Virus record (IMG/VR): IMGVR_UViG_3300036768_001053
Location: 1 to 29,697 of that record
Source: a virus
Length of the DNA stretch: 29,697 bases
Reading direction: 5' to 3' (one strand)
Positions 7,688-15,699 of this stretch are shown one piece after another. Under the pieces are notes generated by a model that searched no databases, was not told the origin of the DNA, and saw only the letters and a list, made by a program, of their open reading frames with translations. Both the position numbers and the translations under genes were made by a program. Within the stretch, counting starts at the first letter, position 1. Each line of letters begins with the position of its first letter.

Positions 7688-8106
7688 CGCCGCTGGGACA
7701 GCTCTACGACGCTATCGTGGCCCGACTGCAGGCGCAGCTCACTGGCGTGCAAGTGCTCGCGCGGGAAAACACGGTGCAGTTCCTGCGGCGCAAGCCGTCA
7801 GTACCGACGGTGGTCATCAACTGGTCTGGTGCAGAAACGCAGCCGCCGCCGATCATCGGGCAGTCGCACCAGCAGTCTGAGATGATCTGGACTTTGGAGG
7901 TGTTCGCACCAGGCGCTTCTGACGCCGCCGAGGAGCTGGCTTCGGCGCTGGCCAACGATGTGATCGAAGCACTCGCTCCGGCCGCGTCATCGTGGAGCCC
8001 GGCTGACGACTGCGGGCCAATGCGCTGGGAGCGCAGCGAGGCGCTCGGCGAAACGGAGACAGGATACGTAATTGCCGTGACGTTTCGCCACGCGATCTGG
8101 AGGTGA
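7684..8106 (+). CDS. Neck/tail terminator protein, gp37-like
   Basis: This 140-residue protein resembles Mu gp37-like (DUF1834) neck proteins. It starts with a helix TPLGQLYDAIVARLQAQL, then has alternating beta strands (TVVINWSGA, QQSEMIWTLEVFAP) and ends GETETGYVIAVTFRHAIW. Its position between the tail completion gene and the tail tube gene is where a tail terminator is encoded. ATGA overlap with the previous gene suggests coupled translation. Gp37-like versus lambda U-like terminator cannot be settled without a profile search. Confidence 0.72.
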   Translation: MTPLGQLYDAIVARLQAQLTGVQVLARENTVQFLRRKPSVPTVVINWSGAETQPPPIIGQSHQQSEMIWTLEVFAPGASDAAEELASALANDVIEALAPAASSWSPADDCGPMRWERSEALGETETGYVIAVTFRHAIWR

Positions 8107-8108
8107 TC

Positions 8109-8303
8109 ATGGCAGTATCGCTCTACGAAGTACGCTGGCCTGACGACGCGCCGACCGAGACCGTGTCGGTGCTCGGGCTTGGGATCTGGAAGCGCGGAGA
8201 GATCCGCGTTGTACCCCTCGCCCCTGCGGGTGTAGAATCGCTGCGGGCGAAGGGGTTCGAGGTCTTGCCGGCCAGAAAGCCGGCGAAAAAGGGAGGTGAA
8301 TGA
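8109..8303 (+). CDS. Small protein before the tail tube gene (64 aa)
   Basis: ATG 8109 has GGAGG exactly 5 nt upstream; a GTG at 8103 in the same frame overlaps that site and is unlikely. The product starts MAVSLYEVRWPDDAPTETV, has a beta-like GIWKRGEIRVVPL and ends in a basic tail (ARKPAKKGGE). I do not recognise a family. It resembles the 59-aa protein at 6454 in general style (short beta strands, a helix LRAKGFEVL, a Lys-rich end), which may mean a shared fold. The stop overlaps the next start as TGATG. Confidence 0.7.
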   Translation: MAVSLYEVRWPDDAPTETVSVLGLGIWKRGEIRVVPLAPAGVESLRAKGFEVLPARKPAKKGGE

Positions 8304-9283
8304 TGCCGTACCGTCGCAAGGAGAACGTGCAGGTCGTCATCGGCAAGGAGACGACCTTCAATCAGGGGCAGACCACGCCGGACGGGTACCAGTTCCCGTT
8401 CGCACAGCTTTCTGGTGGGATCACGCGTGAGTTCGGTAAGTCGCCGATCCTGCGCGGCGACGCATTCGAATCGCAGCCGATTCTCGGGATGTACCGTGGG
8501 AACTTTCGGCTTCGCGCAGCGGCCACTCTCGAGACCGTCCCGCGGCTCTTTCGGCTGATCGGCGGAGCGATCTCCACCTCAGGCACAGGCCCGTACACGC
8601 ATACGGTCAAGGGCGCCACCGACGGCAGTACACCGTCGATCTGGGTGGAAAAGTGGCATACCGACGTTGCCAAGGGCGATCTCTACTATGGGCTGAAGCT
8701 GGCCAGCATTCAGCTGGCCGTTGCTGGACGCCAGGCCGCTCCTGTGTTGCTCGAGGTCGCTCTCGCGTCTGCAGGTAAGCAGGACGTGAACCGCACCACG
8801 CGGTACGACACCACGCCGATCACGAGCATGATGTCCGGACCATTCCCCACGCTGGCCGAGGTGTCCGTGCTCGTTGACGGCGCTGCCCCGGCCGGATCCA
8901 TCACCGGGGCACAGATCCAGGTCCAGCTCGCCCAGGATCCTATCGACCTGCTTGACGGCCAGTACTACTCTGCTGGTCTGGCGCAACGCTGGTACGAGGT
9001 CTCTGGACAGATCGAGGGGCTGTTCGACGACGCCGACTACCTTCGCGGGCTCGACGGGTTGACGAAGGCAATCTCGATCAAGGTGACCAAGCCTGGTGAT
9101 CCTACGAGATACTTCGAGCTGAAAGTCCCCTCGGCGTTCCTGCACATCACCGACGTCGGGGACGTTTCTGGTTCCGGCACAATCACGCAGCGCGTCGAGT
9201 TCACTGGCTACTTCGACGCTGGTGCCGGCAGCTCCTGGGTCTGCACCACGGTGAACGACACTTCCGGGTACGGGACCTGGTAA
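8303..9283 (+). CDS. Major tail tube protein
   Basis: This ~327-residue beta-rich protein is encoded directly after the neck genes and before the tail chaperones, the standard place for the tail tube subunit. It begins PYRRKENVQVVIGKETTF. SGTGPYTHTVKGATDGSTPS and YYGLKLASIQLAVAGRQ match tail tube families of the Phage_tube type. It is large for a tail tube, and the C-terminal part (TQRVEFTGYFDAGAGSS) may be an added or elaborated domain. Two ATGs lie in a row, at 8300 and 8303. The second is preferred because GGAGG then sits 6 nt away, as elsewhere in this genome. Confidence 0.87.
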   Translation: MPYRRKENVQVVIGKETTFNQGQTTPDGYQFPFAQLSGGITREFGKSPILRGDAFESQPILGMYRGNFRLRAAATLETVPRLFRLIGGAISTSGTGPYTHTVKGATDGSTPSIWVEKWHTDVAKGDLYYGLKLASIQLAVAGRQAAPVLLEVALASAGKQDVNRTTRYDTTPITSMMSGPFPTLAEVSVLVDGAAPAGSITGAQIQVQLAQDPIDLLDGQYYSAGLAQRWYEVSGQIEGLFDDADYLRGLDGLTKAISIKVTKPGDPTRYFELKVPSAFLHITDVGDVSGSGTITQRVEFTGYFDAGAGSSWVCTTVNDTSGYGTW

Positions 9284-9293
9284 GGAGGGCCCT

Positions 9294-9806
9294 ATGGAGG
9301 TCTTCGACTGGAGGATCACGATCCACGACTCGTGGCTACGCGGGGACGATGAGTTCGTTCAAGTCCCGATCCCAGAGATCTACTCTTCACCGGTGTTTGC
9401 GCTACGCCCGACAGACGAGGAGGACCGGGTTCGGATCGCATCGCGGGCCGGATACTGCAGGGCGTGCGACGGACGTGGTGCGATCCCTGCTGGGTTCGCC
9501 GCTAATCCTGCTCCGATGACGTGCCCGAAGTGCAAGGGAAAAGGGAAAGGAATGGATCACCCGGACGTGCGGCTCGCGATCTTCCGGCACGTCGTTGGCG
9601 GGTGGAGTGGGTGGCGTACTGAGGAGGGCACGGAGATCCCATTTACGCCGGAGAACGTCGAGCGGGCAGCGCGGCACACGGCGCTGTTCGCCGTTGTTGT
9701 GGCGAAGGCCCAGACGCTGAAGGTCGAGTACAGGCAGGCGATCGATGAAAATTTAGCGTCTGGGCCGCCTTCGTTATCGGCGGCCGAGGACAGCAGCCAC
9801 GAGTAG
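9294..9806 (+). CDS. Tail assembly chaperone (gpG-like) with a DnaJ-type zinc motif insert
   Basis: The 170-residue product is the zero-frame product of the tail chaperone pair. After the N-terminal FALRPTDEEDRVRIASR and again at DVRLAIFRHVVGGWSGW through GTEIPFTPENVERA it follows the usual chaperone pattern. Between them, residues 55-86 contain two CxxCxGxG units (CRACDGRG, CPKCKGKGKG), the hallmark of the DnaJ cysteine-rich domain, here with half the usual four. It should bind one zinc ion. The protein coats the tape measure during tail assembly. Near its end lies a -1 frameshift signal at 9749-9785 that yields an extended form. Confidence 0.88.
   Translation: MEVFDWRITIHDSWLRGDDEFVQVPIPEIYSSPVFALRPTDEEDRVRIASRAGYCRACDGRGAIPAGFAANPAPMTCPKCKGKGKGMDHPDVRLAIFRHVVGGWSGWRTEEGTEIPFTPENVERAARHTALFAVVVAKAQTLKVEYRQAIDENLASGPPSLSAAEDSSHE
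9749..9785 (+). promoter_or_regulatory. -1 programmed ribosomal frameshift signal (slippery site plus stem-loop)
   Basis: In zero frame the codons GAA AAT TTA contain the heptamer A AAT TTA (9749-9755), a canonical X XXY YYZ slippery site. After a 7-nt spacer, GGCCGCC (9763-9769) pairs with GGCGGCC (9779-9785) across a 9-nt loop. The -1 frame is closed by TGA at 9746-9748, immediately before the heptamer, and open from there to 10078. This is the layout seen in lambda G/GT-type tail genes, and A/T-rich bases stand out in this GC-rich genome. Confidence 0.88.
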
Positions 9807-10078
9807 CAGTGCCGTGGATGAGGGACGTGCTGCGAGCATGGAGCCTGGTGCAGGGACAGTGGCGGGTCGGCATGGCCGGCATCGTGAGCGGAGATTACGG
9901 CTCCTGGGCGGCCGTCCTGCGTCCCTACGGGCTTTGGCGGCGGCGGATCATCGAGGCTCTGCGCGTCTTCGAGGCTGAGGCCCTGCGCGAGGCGCGCGAG
10001 CGGGAGCGCGCCCAGCGCTACTACGGCGACGCCGACTACGCCGCGATGGTAGAGGAGGCAATCCGTGCCGAGAGCTGA
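9755..10078 (+). CDS. Tail assembly chaperone, frameshifted T-like extension (gpGT fusion)
   Basis: Read in the -1 frame from the slippery site, this segment adds 107 residues to the first 154 of the upstream gene, giving a 261-residue G-T fusion. The extension starts SVWAAFVIGG and continues MRDVLRAWSLVQGQWRVG, then a charged helix (EAEALREARERERAQRYYGD). In lambda-like phages the T part recruits the tail tube protein to the chaperone-coated tape measure. A GTG at 9809 (or ATG 9818) could start a separate 86-89 residue protein, but it has no ribosome site. The last codons overlap the tape measure start by 14 nt. Confidence 0.85.
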   Translation, partial: SVWAAFVIGGRGQQPRVAVPWMRDVLRAWSLVQGQWRVGMAGIVSGDYGSWAAVLRPYGLWRRRIIEALRVFEAEALREARERERAQRYYGDADYAAMVEEAIRAES

Positions 10079-13000
10079 CGCGATCATCGTTGCGCGGGCC
10101 GACGTCACAGGTGCCATCGAGGGCCTGCAGACGCTTTCCCAGCAGCTCGAGGCGACCGGGAAAACCGGCGACGTTGCCGCGCAGGAGTCCGCAAAGTTCG
10201 AGCGGCAGCTCTCGAATCTCCTACGCAGCCTCGACCCAGTCGGTGCCGCAACAGCGCGTTACGAGCGTCAGCAAGACCTTCTCCGGCAGGCCTACGAGCG
10301 CGGCAGATTGTCCGCAGAGCAGTACGCGGACGCGACAGCAAAGCTCAAAGCAAAATTTGAAGAAAAAATGGCTGCACTGCAGCGCGGGCCCCAGGTGTTT
10401 GACGCGCTGATTCAGCGTTACACCGGGCTTTCTCGCGAGGCGTTCACGGCTGTCGGGATCATCGGTGGGCTTGCGGCTGGTCTGACCTTTTCGGTCCGCG
10501 CCGCAGCTGAGGCCGAGGCCGCCGATAGAAGGCTTGAGGCGATGCTGCGCGCAACTGGAGGCGCGGCGGGCGTGACGAAGGCACAGCTCGACGCGCTCGC
10601 GACCGAGATCCAGCGCGCCACAGGGATGTCTGACGAGCACGTCAAGGCGGCCGAGGCCATCCTGCTTACGTATCGCAGCGTGAATGCCGAGGTATTCCCC
10701 AAGGCAATCAGACTTGCCGCAGACCTCGCAGCGGTGATGGGGACGGATCTCCAGACGGCTGTGCGCCAGGTCGGCATGGCGCTCGAGGATCCGATCGGAG
10801 GCATGGACCGGCTGCGCCGCGCTGGCGTAGTCCTCGATGAGCAGACGCGGGCCTATATCCAAACGCTCGTGGACGCTGGCAAGCAGGAAGAAGCTCAGCG
10901 CGTGCTTCTGGAGCAGCTCGAAATTCGCGTCGGCGGCGTGGCGAAGGCGGTCGGAAGCGGACTCACTGGGCAGCTCAATGCGGCAAAACAGGCGTTCGGC
11001 GACCTGGCTGAGTACGTCGGCGGTACTGTGCTCCCGCTGCTGACAAGTATCGCCACCGGATTCAACAACGTTCTCTCTGGAATCAACGAACTGATTGGCC
11101 AGACGAAAGAGCGAGGGTTGAAGGGCCTTGTAGACACGTTCGGCGACCTCGCTGTCGGCCTTGGCCTCGCCAAAGCTGAGGATGTAAACGCCGGGGCTGC
11201 GATGCTCGGGCTCAAGGATAGCACCGAGAAGGCGCGCATCCAGGTGAAGACGCTCCAGGAGGCCGTGAAGGGCATTACGCCCGATGTCGTAGCCTGGAAA
11301 GAGGAGACAAAGAAGGCTGGAGACGAACAGGCGCGCCTCAAGGTGCTCAACGAGCAGCTGAAGAGCGTCACGGACGAGCTGAAGATCGCCCAGCAGGAGC
11401 ACCGCGACCTCGTGCAGGATCTGGTGAAGGCAGGCGCTGATCACTACACCGTGATCCAGATGACACTGCCGGAGCTGGAGCAGTACTGGCAGAAGTGGCA
11501 GAACGTAGACCTCGTGTTGCGCAATCTACCTGACGACGTGAATGCGGTGATCCAGGCCTGGCCGAGCGTAGACGAGATCGAGCGCGTTTTCCCGATCCCG
11601 AAACCACCAGAAGAGCAGTGGTGGAAGGACAAGTGGTCAGCAAAGGGGCGCGAGGCTATCTCTGCATTCTCCGAGTCGTTCGGAGCTGGGTTCTTCGCGT
11701 TCCTGTCAGGTGATGATTTCCGGAGTGCATTTTCCCAGGTCTGGGGCACGCTCGCCAACATTGCCCAGGGCATTCTCGGGAATACTTTCCAACAGATCTT
11801 CTCGGGCCAGGGGAGCTTCATGAAGCGCCTGCAGGAGAGCGGCTGGGTCTCTCCCGGCGGAGCGGTCAACTGGCAGCAGGTCGGCATGGTTGGCGGCACC
11901 ATGCTGTGGGGCTACGGTGCGTCCCAGGGGAACAGGGGTATGGGCGCGGCCGGTGGAGCGATTGCGGGTGCCTCGATGGGAATGACGTTCGGGCCGTGGG
12001 GCGCGGTGATCGGGGCAATTATCGGTGGAATCATCGGGTATTTCACAAGTGGGGCAAAAACCTACGGGTACAACATCGCACTCGACAGGTACGGCCGCGG
12101 TATCGTTGACATTACAGGGGTCAGTCAGCCCGAGGAAGACGAGCGCCTGCGTCAGCTGCGTGATGTAGCGCGCCAGTATTTTTCGGGATTTCGGGCGCTG
12201 CTGGAGCTTCTTCGGCAGCCGTTGCCTGACACTTCGCAGTGGAAATTCGAGGCGCATGGGCAGGCAGGCGACACCGCTGGCATGTGGCAGCGCATCATCT
12301 CTGGCGATCTGCCTCGCTCGATTTTTGCCCTGTACAGGCCAGCGATCGAGGCCGGGCTTGGGCAGCTGGGTGTGGCCCAGGAGCGCATCGCTGAGCTGAT
12401 GGGGCAGTTCCAGACTGGGCAATTTTCGGAGGCCTTGTCCGAGCTGACGGACTACGTGCGGGCCCTAATGAGGCTCCGAGATCTCCATGCCGAGCTGGGT
12501 AAGTCGCTCGAGCAGCTGCGCAGTGAATGGCAGCAAACCGTCGAGGAGAGGTTGCGCCAGGGCACCATGGACACGCTGCAGGCGATCCAAGAGGGGATCG
12601 CCGCGATGCAGCAGATGACCTCCCCTGAACAGGTCCAGCGTGCCAACCAGCTCGCTGATGCCATCGAGCGGCAGGGGCAAGCGCTGGCGCAGTACATCCA
12701 GGCAATCTTCGCCGAACAGACGCGTGCGCAACAGCAAGTGGAAGGGCTGCGCGCATCGTGGGAGGAGCAGCGCGCCAGGGAGCAGGGTGCCGGCGCGCTT
12801 GCCGACTATTACCAGCAGCGGTACTCGCAGCTGGTGCAGCAGCTGTCCGGTGCAACGAGTCTCGAGCAGGCGCAATTCCTCTGGCAGCAGGTGCTCCAAG
12901 TCCTGCAGGGTGGCTGGCAAGTCGGCGGCCAACCTGGCATGGAGTACATGCGGCAATGGGCCGAGCATGCGCTTGGGCCGGCCGAAGCGATGTACCATGA

Positions 13001-13337
13001 GCTGCTCGGGCGGTTCGCCGAGCAGGCGCAGGCCCAGCGCAAGCAGCTGCAGGACGCCCTCGGCCAGGTCCAGGCCGTGCTCACGTCCGAAACGTCCGTT
13101 CATCATGACCTGACTGCGGCGCTCGAAAGCGAGCAGGACGCGCGCCGCGAGGTGCTTGAGACCATGCGCGAGGAGGGGCGTATGCGGCGCGAAGCGCTAG
13201 GCGACCTCGGGGCACTCGCCGTGGCGGCTGCGTCGGCTGCTGCCGCTGCGTCGGCTGCTGCCGCTGCGCTGGATGCGCTCCGCGTAGCCAGCGAGGCGCT
13301 GCCGGCGCCGGTACCGGCTACGAGGACGACGTCATGA
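10065..13337 (+). CDS. Tape measure protein
   Basis: At 1090 residues this is the longest gene. Start is GTG 10065 with AGAGGAGG 6 nt upstream. The N-terminal half has coiled-coil helices followed by a lambda H/TMP_2-like domain (TGMSDEHVKAAEAILLTYRSV, VMGTDLQTAVRQVGMALEDP). A glycine-rich hydrophobic region at about residues 603-665 (GAAGGAIAGASMGMTFGPWGAVIGAIIGG split by short links) probably enters the host membrane. The C-terminal third is coiled coil and ends with an alanine-rich helix. The protein sets tail length: at about 1.5 angstrom per residue the tail would be roughly 150-160 nm. An 18-bp tandem repeat lies near the 3' end. Confidence 0.93.
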   Translation: MPRADAIIVARADVTGAIEGLQTLSQQLEATGKTGDVAAQESAKFERQLSNLLRSLDPVGAATARYERQQDLLRQAYERGRLSAEQYADATAKLKAKFEEKMAALQRGPQVFDALIQRYTGLSREAFTAVGIIGGLAAGLTFSVRAAAEAEAADRRLEAMLRATGGAAGVTKAQLDALATEIQRATGMSDEHVKAAEAILLTYRSVNAEVFPKAIRLAADLAAVMGTDLQTAVRQVGMALEDPIGGMDRLRRAGVVLDEQTRAYIQTLVDAGKQEEAQRVLLEQLEIRVGGVAKAVGSGLTGQLNAAKQAFGDLAEYVGGTVLPLLTSIATGFNNVLSGINELIGQTKERGLKGLVDTFGDLAVGLGLAKAEDVNAGAAMLGLKDSTEKARIQVKTLQEAVKGITPDVVAWKEETKKAGDEQARLKVLNEQLKSVTDELKIAQQEHRDLVQDLVKAGADHYTVIQMTLPELEQYWQKWQNVDLVLRNLPDDVNAVIQAWPSVDEIERVFPIPKPPEEQWWKDKWSAKGREAISAFSESFGAGFFAFLSGDDFRSAFSQVWGTLANIAQGILGNTFQQIFSGQGSFMKRLQESGWVSPGGAVNWQQVGMVGGTMLWGYGASQGNRGMGAAGGAIAGASMGMTFGPWGAVIGAIIGGIIGYFTSGAKTYGYNIALDRYGRGIVDITGVSQPEEDERLRQLRDVARQYFSGFRALLELLRQPLPDTSQWKFEAHGQAGDTAGMWQRIISGDLPRSIFALYRPAIEAGLGQLGVAQERIAELMGQFQTGQFSEALSELTDYVRALMRLRDLHAELGKSLEQLRSEWQQTVEERLRQGTMDTLQAIQEGIAAMQQMTSPEQVQRANQLADAIERQGQALAQYIQAIFAEQTRAQQQVEGLRASWEEQRAREQGAGALADYYQQRYSQLVQQLSGATSLEQAQFLWQQVLQVLQGGWQVGGQPGMEYMRQWAEHALGPAEAMYHELLGRFAEQAQAQRKQLQDALGQVQAVLTSETSVHHDLTAALESEQDARREVLETMREEGRMRREALGDLGALAVAAASAAAAASAAAAALDALRVASEALPAPVPATRTTS
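13227..13262. repeat. 18-bp perfect tandem repeat in the tape measure gene
   Basis: Two adjacent copies of an 18-bp unit (gctgcgtcggctgctgcc) at 13227-13244 and 13245-13262, with six further matching bases after them. They code for Ala/Ser repeats (AASAAA) in the C-terminal helix. The in-frame length means slippage would lengthen or shorten the helix by six residues without breaking the gene. Confidence 0.85.
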
Positions 13338-14617
13338 GCAACTGGAGTCTGCCAGGATATGTCCTTGACGTGGCATTCGCCACTAACACTGGGTTCGGTG
13401 CGACCACGCGGCCGGGCGGGCAGCAGCTTACGCTGTACTGGTACTACGCCGATGATTCTGGCGGCTATGAGGTCAGGCAGGTCCCCGAGGGCATGGTAGA
13501 AGTTGGCGACGTGGACACCGCGGACGGCTACGTGACCGTGCAAGTTGCCGACCCTGGCGCGAGCCTGCTGTCGGCCGCCGGAGCGCAGGCTCACGTCATC
13601 ATGACGCTGCGGTCACCTGGGGGTGCAGAGGAGAAGGTGAACTGGCACATGATGGTTGCCGACGTGCGCTGGGCGCGAGACATGGCGACAGTCACGCTGC
13701 ATCCATTTCGCTTCAGCTCGCTGAAGGGGCCAGGTCATGTCGGCAGGATGCTGCTGGAGCGCTGCAACTGGACCTTCGGCGGGCTGCAGTGCCTAACATC
13801 CGATTCGTCCGGATGTGACAAGACGCTGGCAACCTGCAAGACCAAGAAGCGCAACCGGTTGGCGGACGATAACACCGCCAGCATCGAAACCTCGGCTGCC
13901 GGCTGGGAGGCGTTGGGCGGAGCGACGGTCAGTCGCGTAACTGGCGTCGCGTACCACGGGTCGGCGAGCCTGCAGGTGGTCACGACCGGCGCGACCCAGG
14001 GAACGAGGACCTCGGCGAGCGGGCGAGCATCGAACCCAAACGGAGGCGGTGAGTGGACTGGGTCAATCTACCTCCGCGCGGCTTCTGGCAGCCCAGTGGT
14101 GCGCGTGCGCCTTGAGTGGTTCGACGCGGCTGGGAACTCCCTCGGGCTTTCCACGCAGTACACCGACGCGACCTTGAGCGCGGCCTGGCAGCGCGTTTCA
14201 GTGACGGCGAGCGCGCCGGCGGACTGCCGGGCGGTGGCCATCCGCATCCTGCAGCAGTCCACCTCGGGCGCTACGTGGTATCTTGATGCGGCGATGCTTG
14301 AGACGACTTTCAGCTATCTGCAACAGCTGCCTTCGCCATGGTGCCTGCCGTCCGACGGGAATGCGCTGCGCTTCGGCGGGTTCCCAACCGCACCAAGGAC
14401 TGGGCAGGTGTTGAGGTGGTTGCAGTCAGTACAGTCGCCGGCATACGTGGTGGCACCTGCGCCGCGGCCTGACGTCCCGGCGAACCCTCCGGCACCACCT
14501 CCGCCGACGCCTGGTGGTGGTGGAGATCGGGAACCGCGTCGGCACCTCCAGCCCGGTCCACCGAGCCCGCCTAAGTCCCTGCCGTTTTTGCCAGGCGTGC
14601 CTGAGGAGGTGGCATGA
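13334..14617 (+). CDS. Tail-tip protein, lambda L / BR0599 (DUF2163)-like, with an inserted beta-sandwich
   Basis: The 427-residue protein starts with a beta-rich domain (residues 1-140). It then has the four-cysteine motif of L-like tail-tip proteins, C144-x8-C153-x7-C161-x6-C168 around CDKTLATC, which in lambda gpL holds an iron-sulfur cluster. The RFGGFP motif that normally follows within a few residues is found only at 346-351. The intervening ~150 residues (175-325) look like a carbohydrate-binding (CBM4_9-like) jelly roll: ETSAAGWEALGGATVSR, GSASLQVVTTG, WTGSIYLRAASG, WQRVSVTASAP and WYLDAAMLE. A proline-rich tail ends the protein. It overlaps the tape measure gene (ATGA) and the next gene by 4 nt. 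Confidence 0.82.
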   Translation: MSNWSLPGYVLDVAFATNTGFGATTRPGGQQLTLYWYYADDSGGYEVRQVPEGMVEVGDVDTADGYVTVQVADPGASLLSAAGAQAHVIMTLRSPGGAEEKVNWHMMVADVRWARDMATVTLHPFRFSSLKGPGHVGRMLLERCNWTFGGLQCLTSDSSGCDKTLATCKTKKRNRLADDNTASIETSAAGWEALGGATVSRVTGVAYHGSASLQVVTTGATQGTRTSASGRASNPNGGGEWTGSIYLRAASGSPVVRVRLEWFDAAGNSLGLSTQYTDATLSAAWQRVSVTASAPADCRAVAIRILQQSTSGATWYLDAAMLETTFSYLQQLPSPWCLPSDGNALRFGGFPTAPRTGQVLRWLQSVQSPAYVVAPAPRPDVPANPPAPPPPTPGGGGDREPRRHLQPGPPSPPKSLPFLPGVPEEVA

Positions 14618-15699
14618 CCCTAGTGAGGTACCCATACCCGTCTGTCGACGGCACCTCGCGCAGCGAGGACTGGCACCCGATTGAGCTGCGCTCCATCTCC
14701 GGTGCGCTGTCCCAGGCGGTCGGCACCAGAAGCACGCCATACCACAGGCTAAGACTCACCTTCCGCAACCTCGCGACCTCCGAGCTCGCCGACCTGCTGC
14801 GAACCATCCGCTCAGGGTCCGGACCGGTGTCGCGTTGGCACATCTGGACCCCCTTCCCCGAGCCCTGGGTTTTGGCGGTCGGGTCAGGCGACGGAGCGAC
14901 GCGGGTCTGGGCCGTCCCCCTCCGGGAGATTGTCGGCACGCCGACCGTGCTGGTTGGCGGAGCAGCGGTGACCGCCTGGCTCGGCGCCGAGAACATACTG
15001 AAGAATTCAGAGGACCTGTCGCAGGCGTCAGTGTGGCAGGCTGTGGGCGGCGCGACCGTTACGCGAACCTCCGGGCGCACGGACCCGCTGGGAGGCACGA
15101 CGGCTTGGAGGATTCAGACCTCCGGCGGAAGCTACGCCGAGAAGCTAGCGCAGATTCGCACGGACATCCCTACAACTACCAGCTCGAAGTGGGGCGTCAG
15201 CTGCTGGGTCAAGAACAACGGTAGCAGAACTGTCCGGGTAGGAATCAGATATCACGGCGACCCAGGGACATACGTAGACGTGCCAGGAGGCGCTGGCTGG
15301 ACTGAGGTCAGGGCTGCCGGGTCGCCGACCATTGCATACTACCTGGGCATCGAGTTTCGGGCGCTGAGCGTGTCGGACTCCTTGGACTTTGACGTATGGC
15401 ACCCGGTCGCGGCGATGTGGCGCAGCCCATGGGATGCGGTCACCTCGCCAGAGCACATGGCGGAGGTTGGGTACGTCCTGACCGGAGTAAACCCGGCCCC
15501 GGTTGACTCGCTCGGCCGGGCGTATCTCACGCTCGCCGCCGCACCAGCGAGCGGTGCCGCGATCGAGCTGCGGGCGGTGGCGAAGCGGCTGCTCTGGGGG
15601 CGCTTTGGCCCGGCCACAGAAGTGGTCTCGGAAACGCCTGGCCGGGTGTCCTGCGCGCTGTCGTTCGAAGGTGAAGAGGCGACTGGGACGGAGTCATGA
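14614..15699 (+). CDS. Distal tail / tail-tip protein (DUF2460-like) with an inserted beta-sandwich
   Basis: In the 361-residue protein, residues 1-122 and 272-361 together resemble DUF2460/Dit-type tail proteins. They contain RLRLTFRNLATSELADLLRTI, a GSGDGATRVWAVPLREI stretch ending in VLVGGAAV, then LTLAAAPASGAAIELRA near the end and a final LSFEGEE. Residues 126-270 interrupt this and look like a second carbohydrate-binding jelly roll: ENILKNSEDLSQASVWQ, GGATVTRTSG, GTTAWRIQTSGG, KWGVSCWVKNNGS and DSLDFDVWHPVAAMW. The N-L--SEDl---W opening is common in phage receptor-binding modules. The family assignment is moderate; the insertion is clearer. Confidence 0.72.
   Translation: MTLVRYPYPSVDGTSRSEDWHPIELRSISGALSQAVGTRSTPYHRLRLTFRNLATSELADLLRTIRSGSGPVSRWHIWTPFPEPWVLAVGSGDGATRVWAVPLREIVGTPTVLVGGAAVTAWLGAENILKNSEDLSQASVWQAVGGATVTRTSGRTDPLGGTTAWRIQTSGGSYAEKLAQIRTDIPTTTSSKWGVSCWVKNNGSRTVRVGIRYHGDPGTYVDVPGGAGWTEVRAAGSPTIAYYLGIEFRALSVSDSLDFDVWHPVAAMWRSPWDAVTSPEHMAEVGYVLTGVNPAPVDSLGRAYLTLAAAPASGAAIELRAVAKRLLWGRFGPATEVVSETPGRVSCALSFEGEEATGTES

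Noticed and set aside
9809-10078. Independent 89-residue gene after the tail chaperone
   Set aside because: GTG 9809 and ATG 9818 lack a ribosome site, while a complete -1 frameshift signal at 9749-9785 fuses this frame to the upstream gene. Separate translation remains a minor alternative.
10221-11444. 407-codon open frame on the minus strand opposite the tape measure gene
   Set aside because: It mirrors the codon bias of the plus-strand gene and shows no motif. The tape measure reading is strongly supported.
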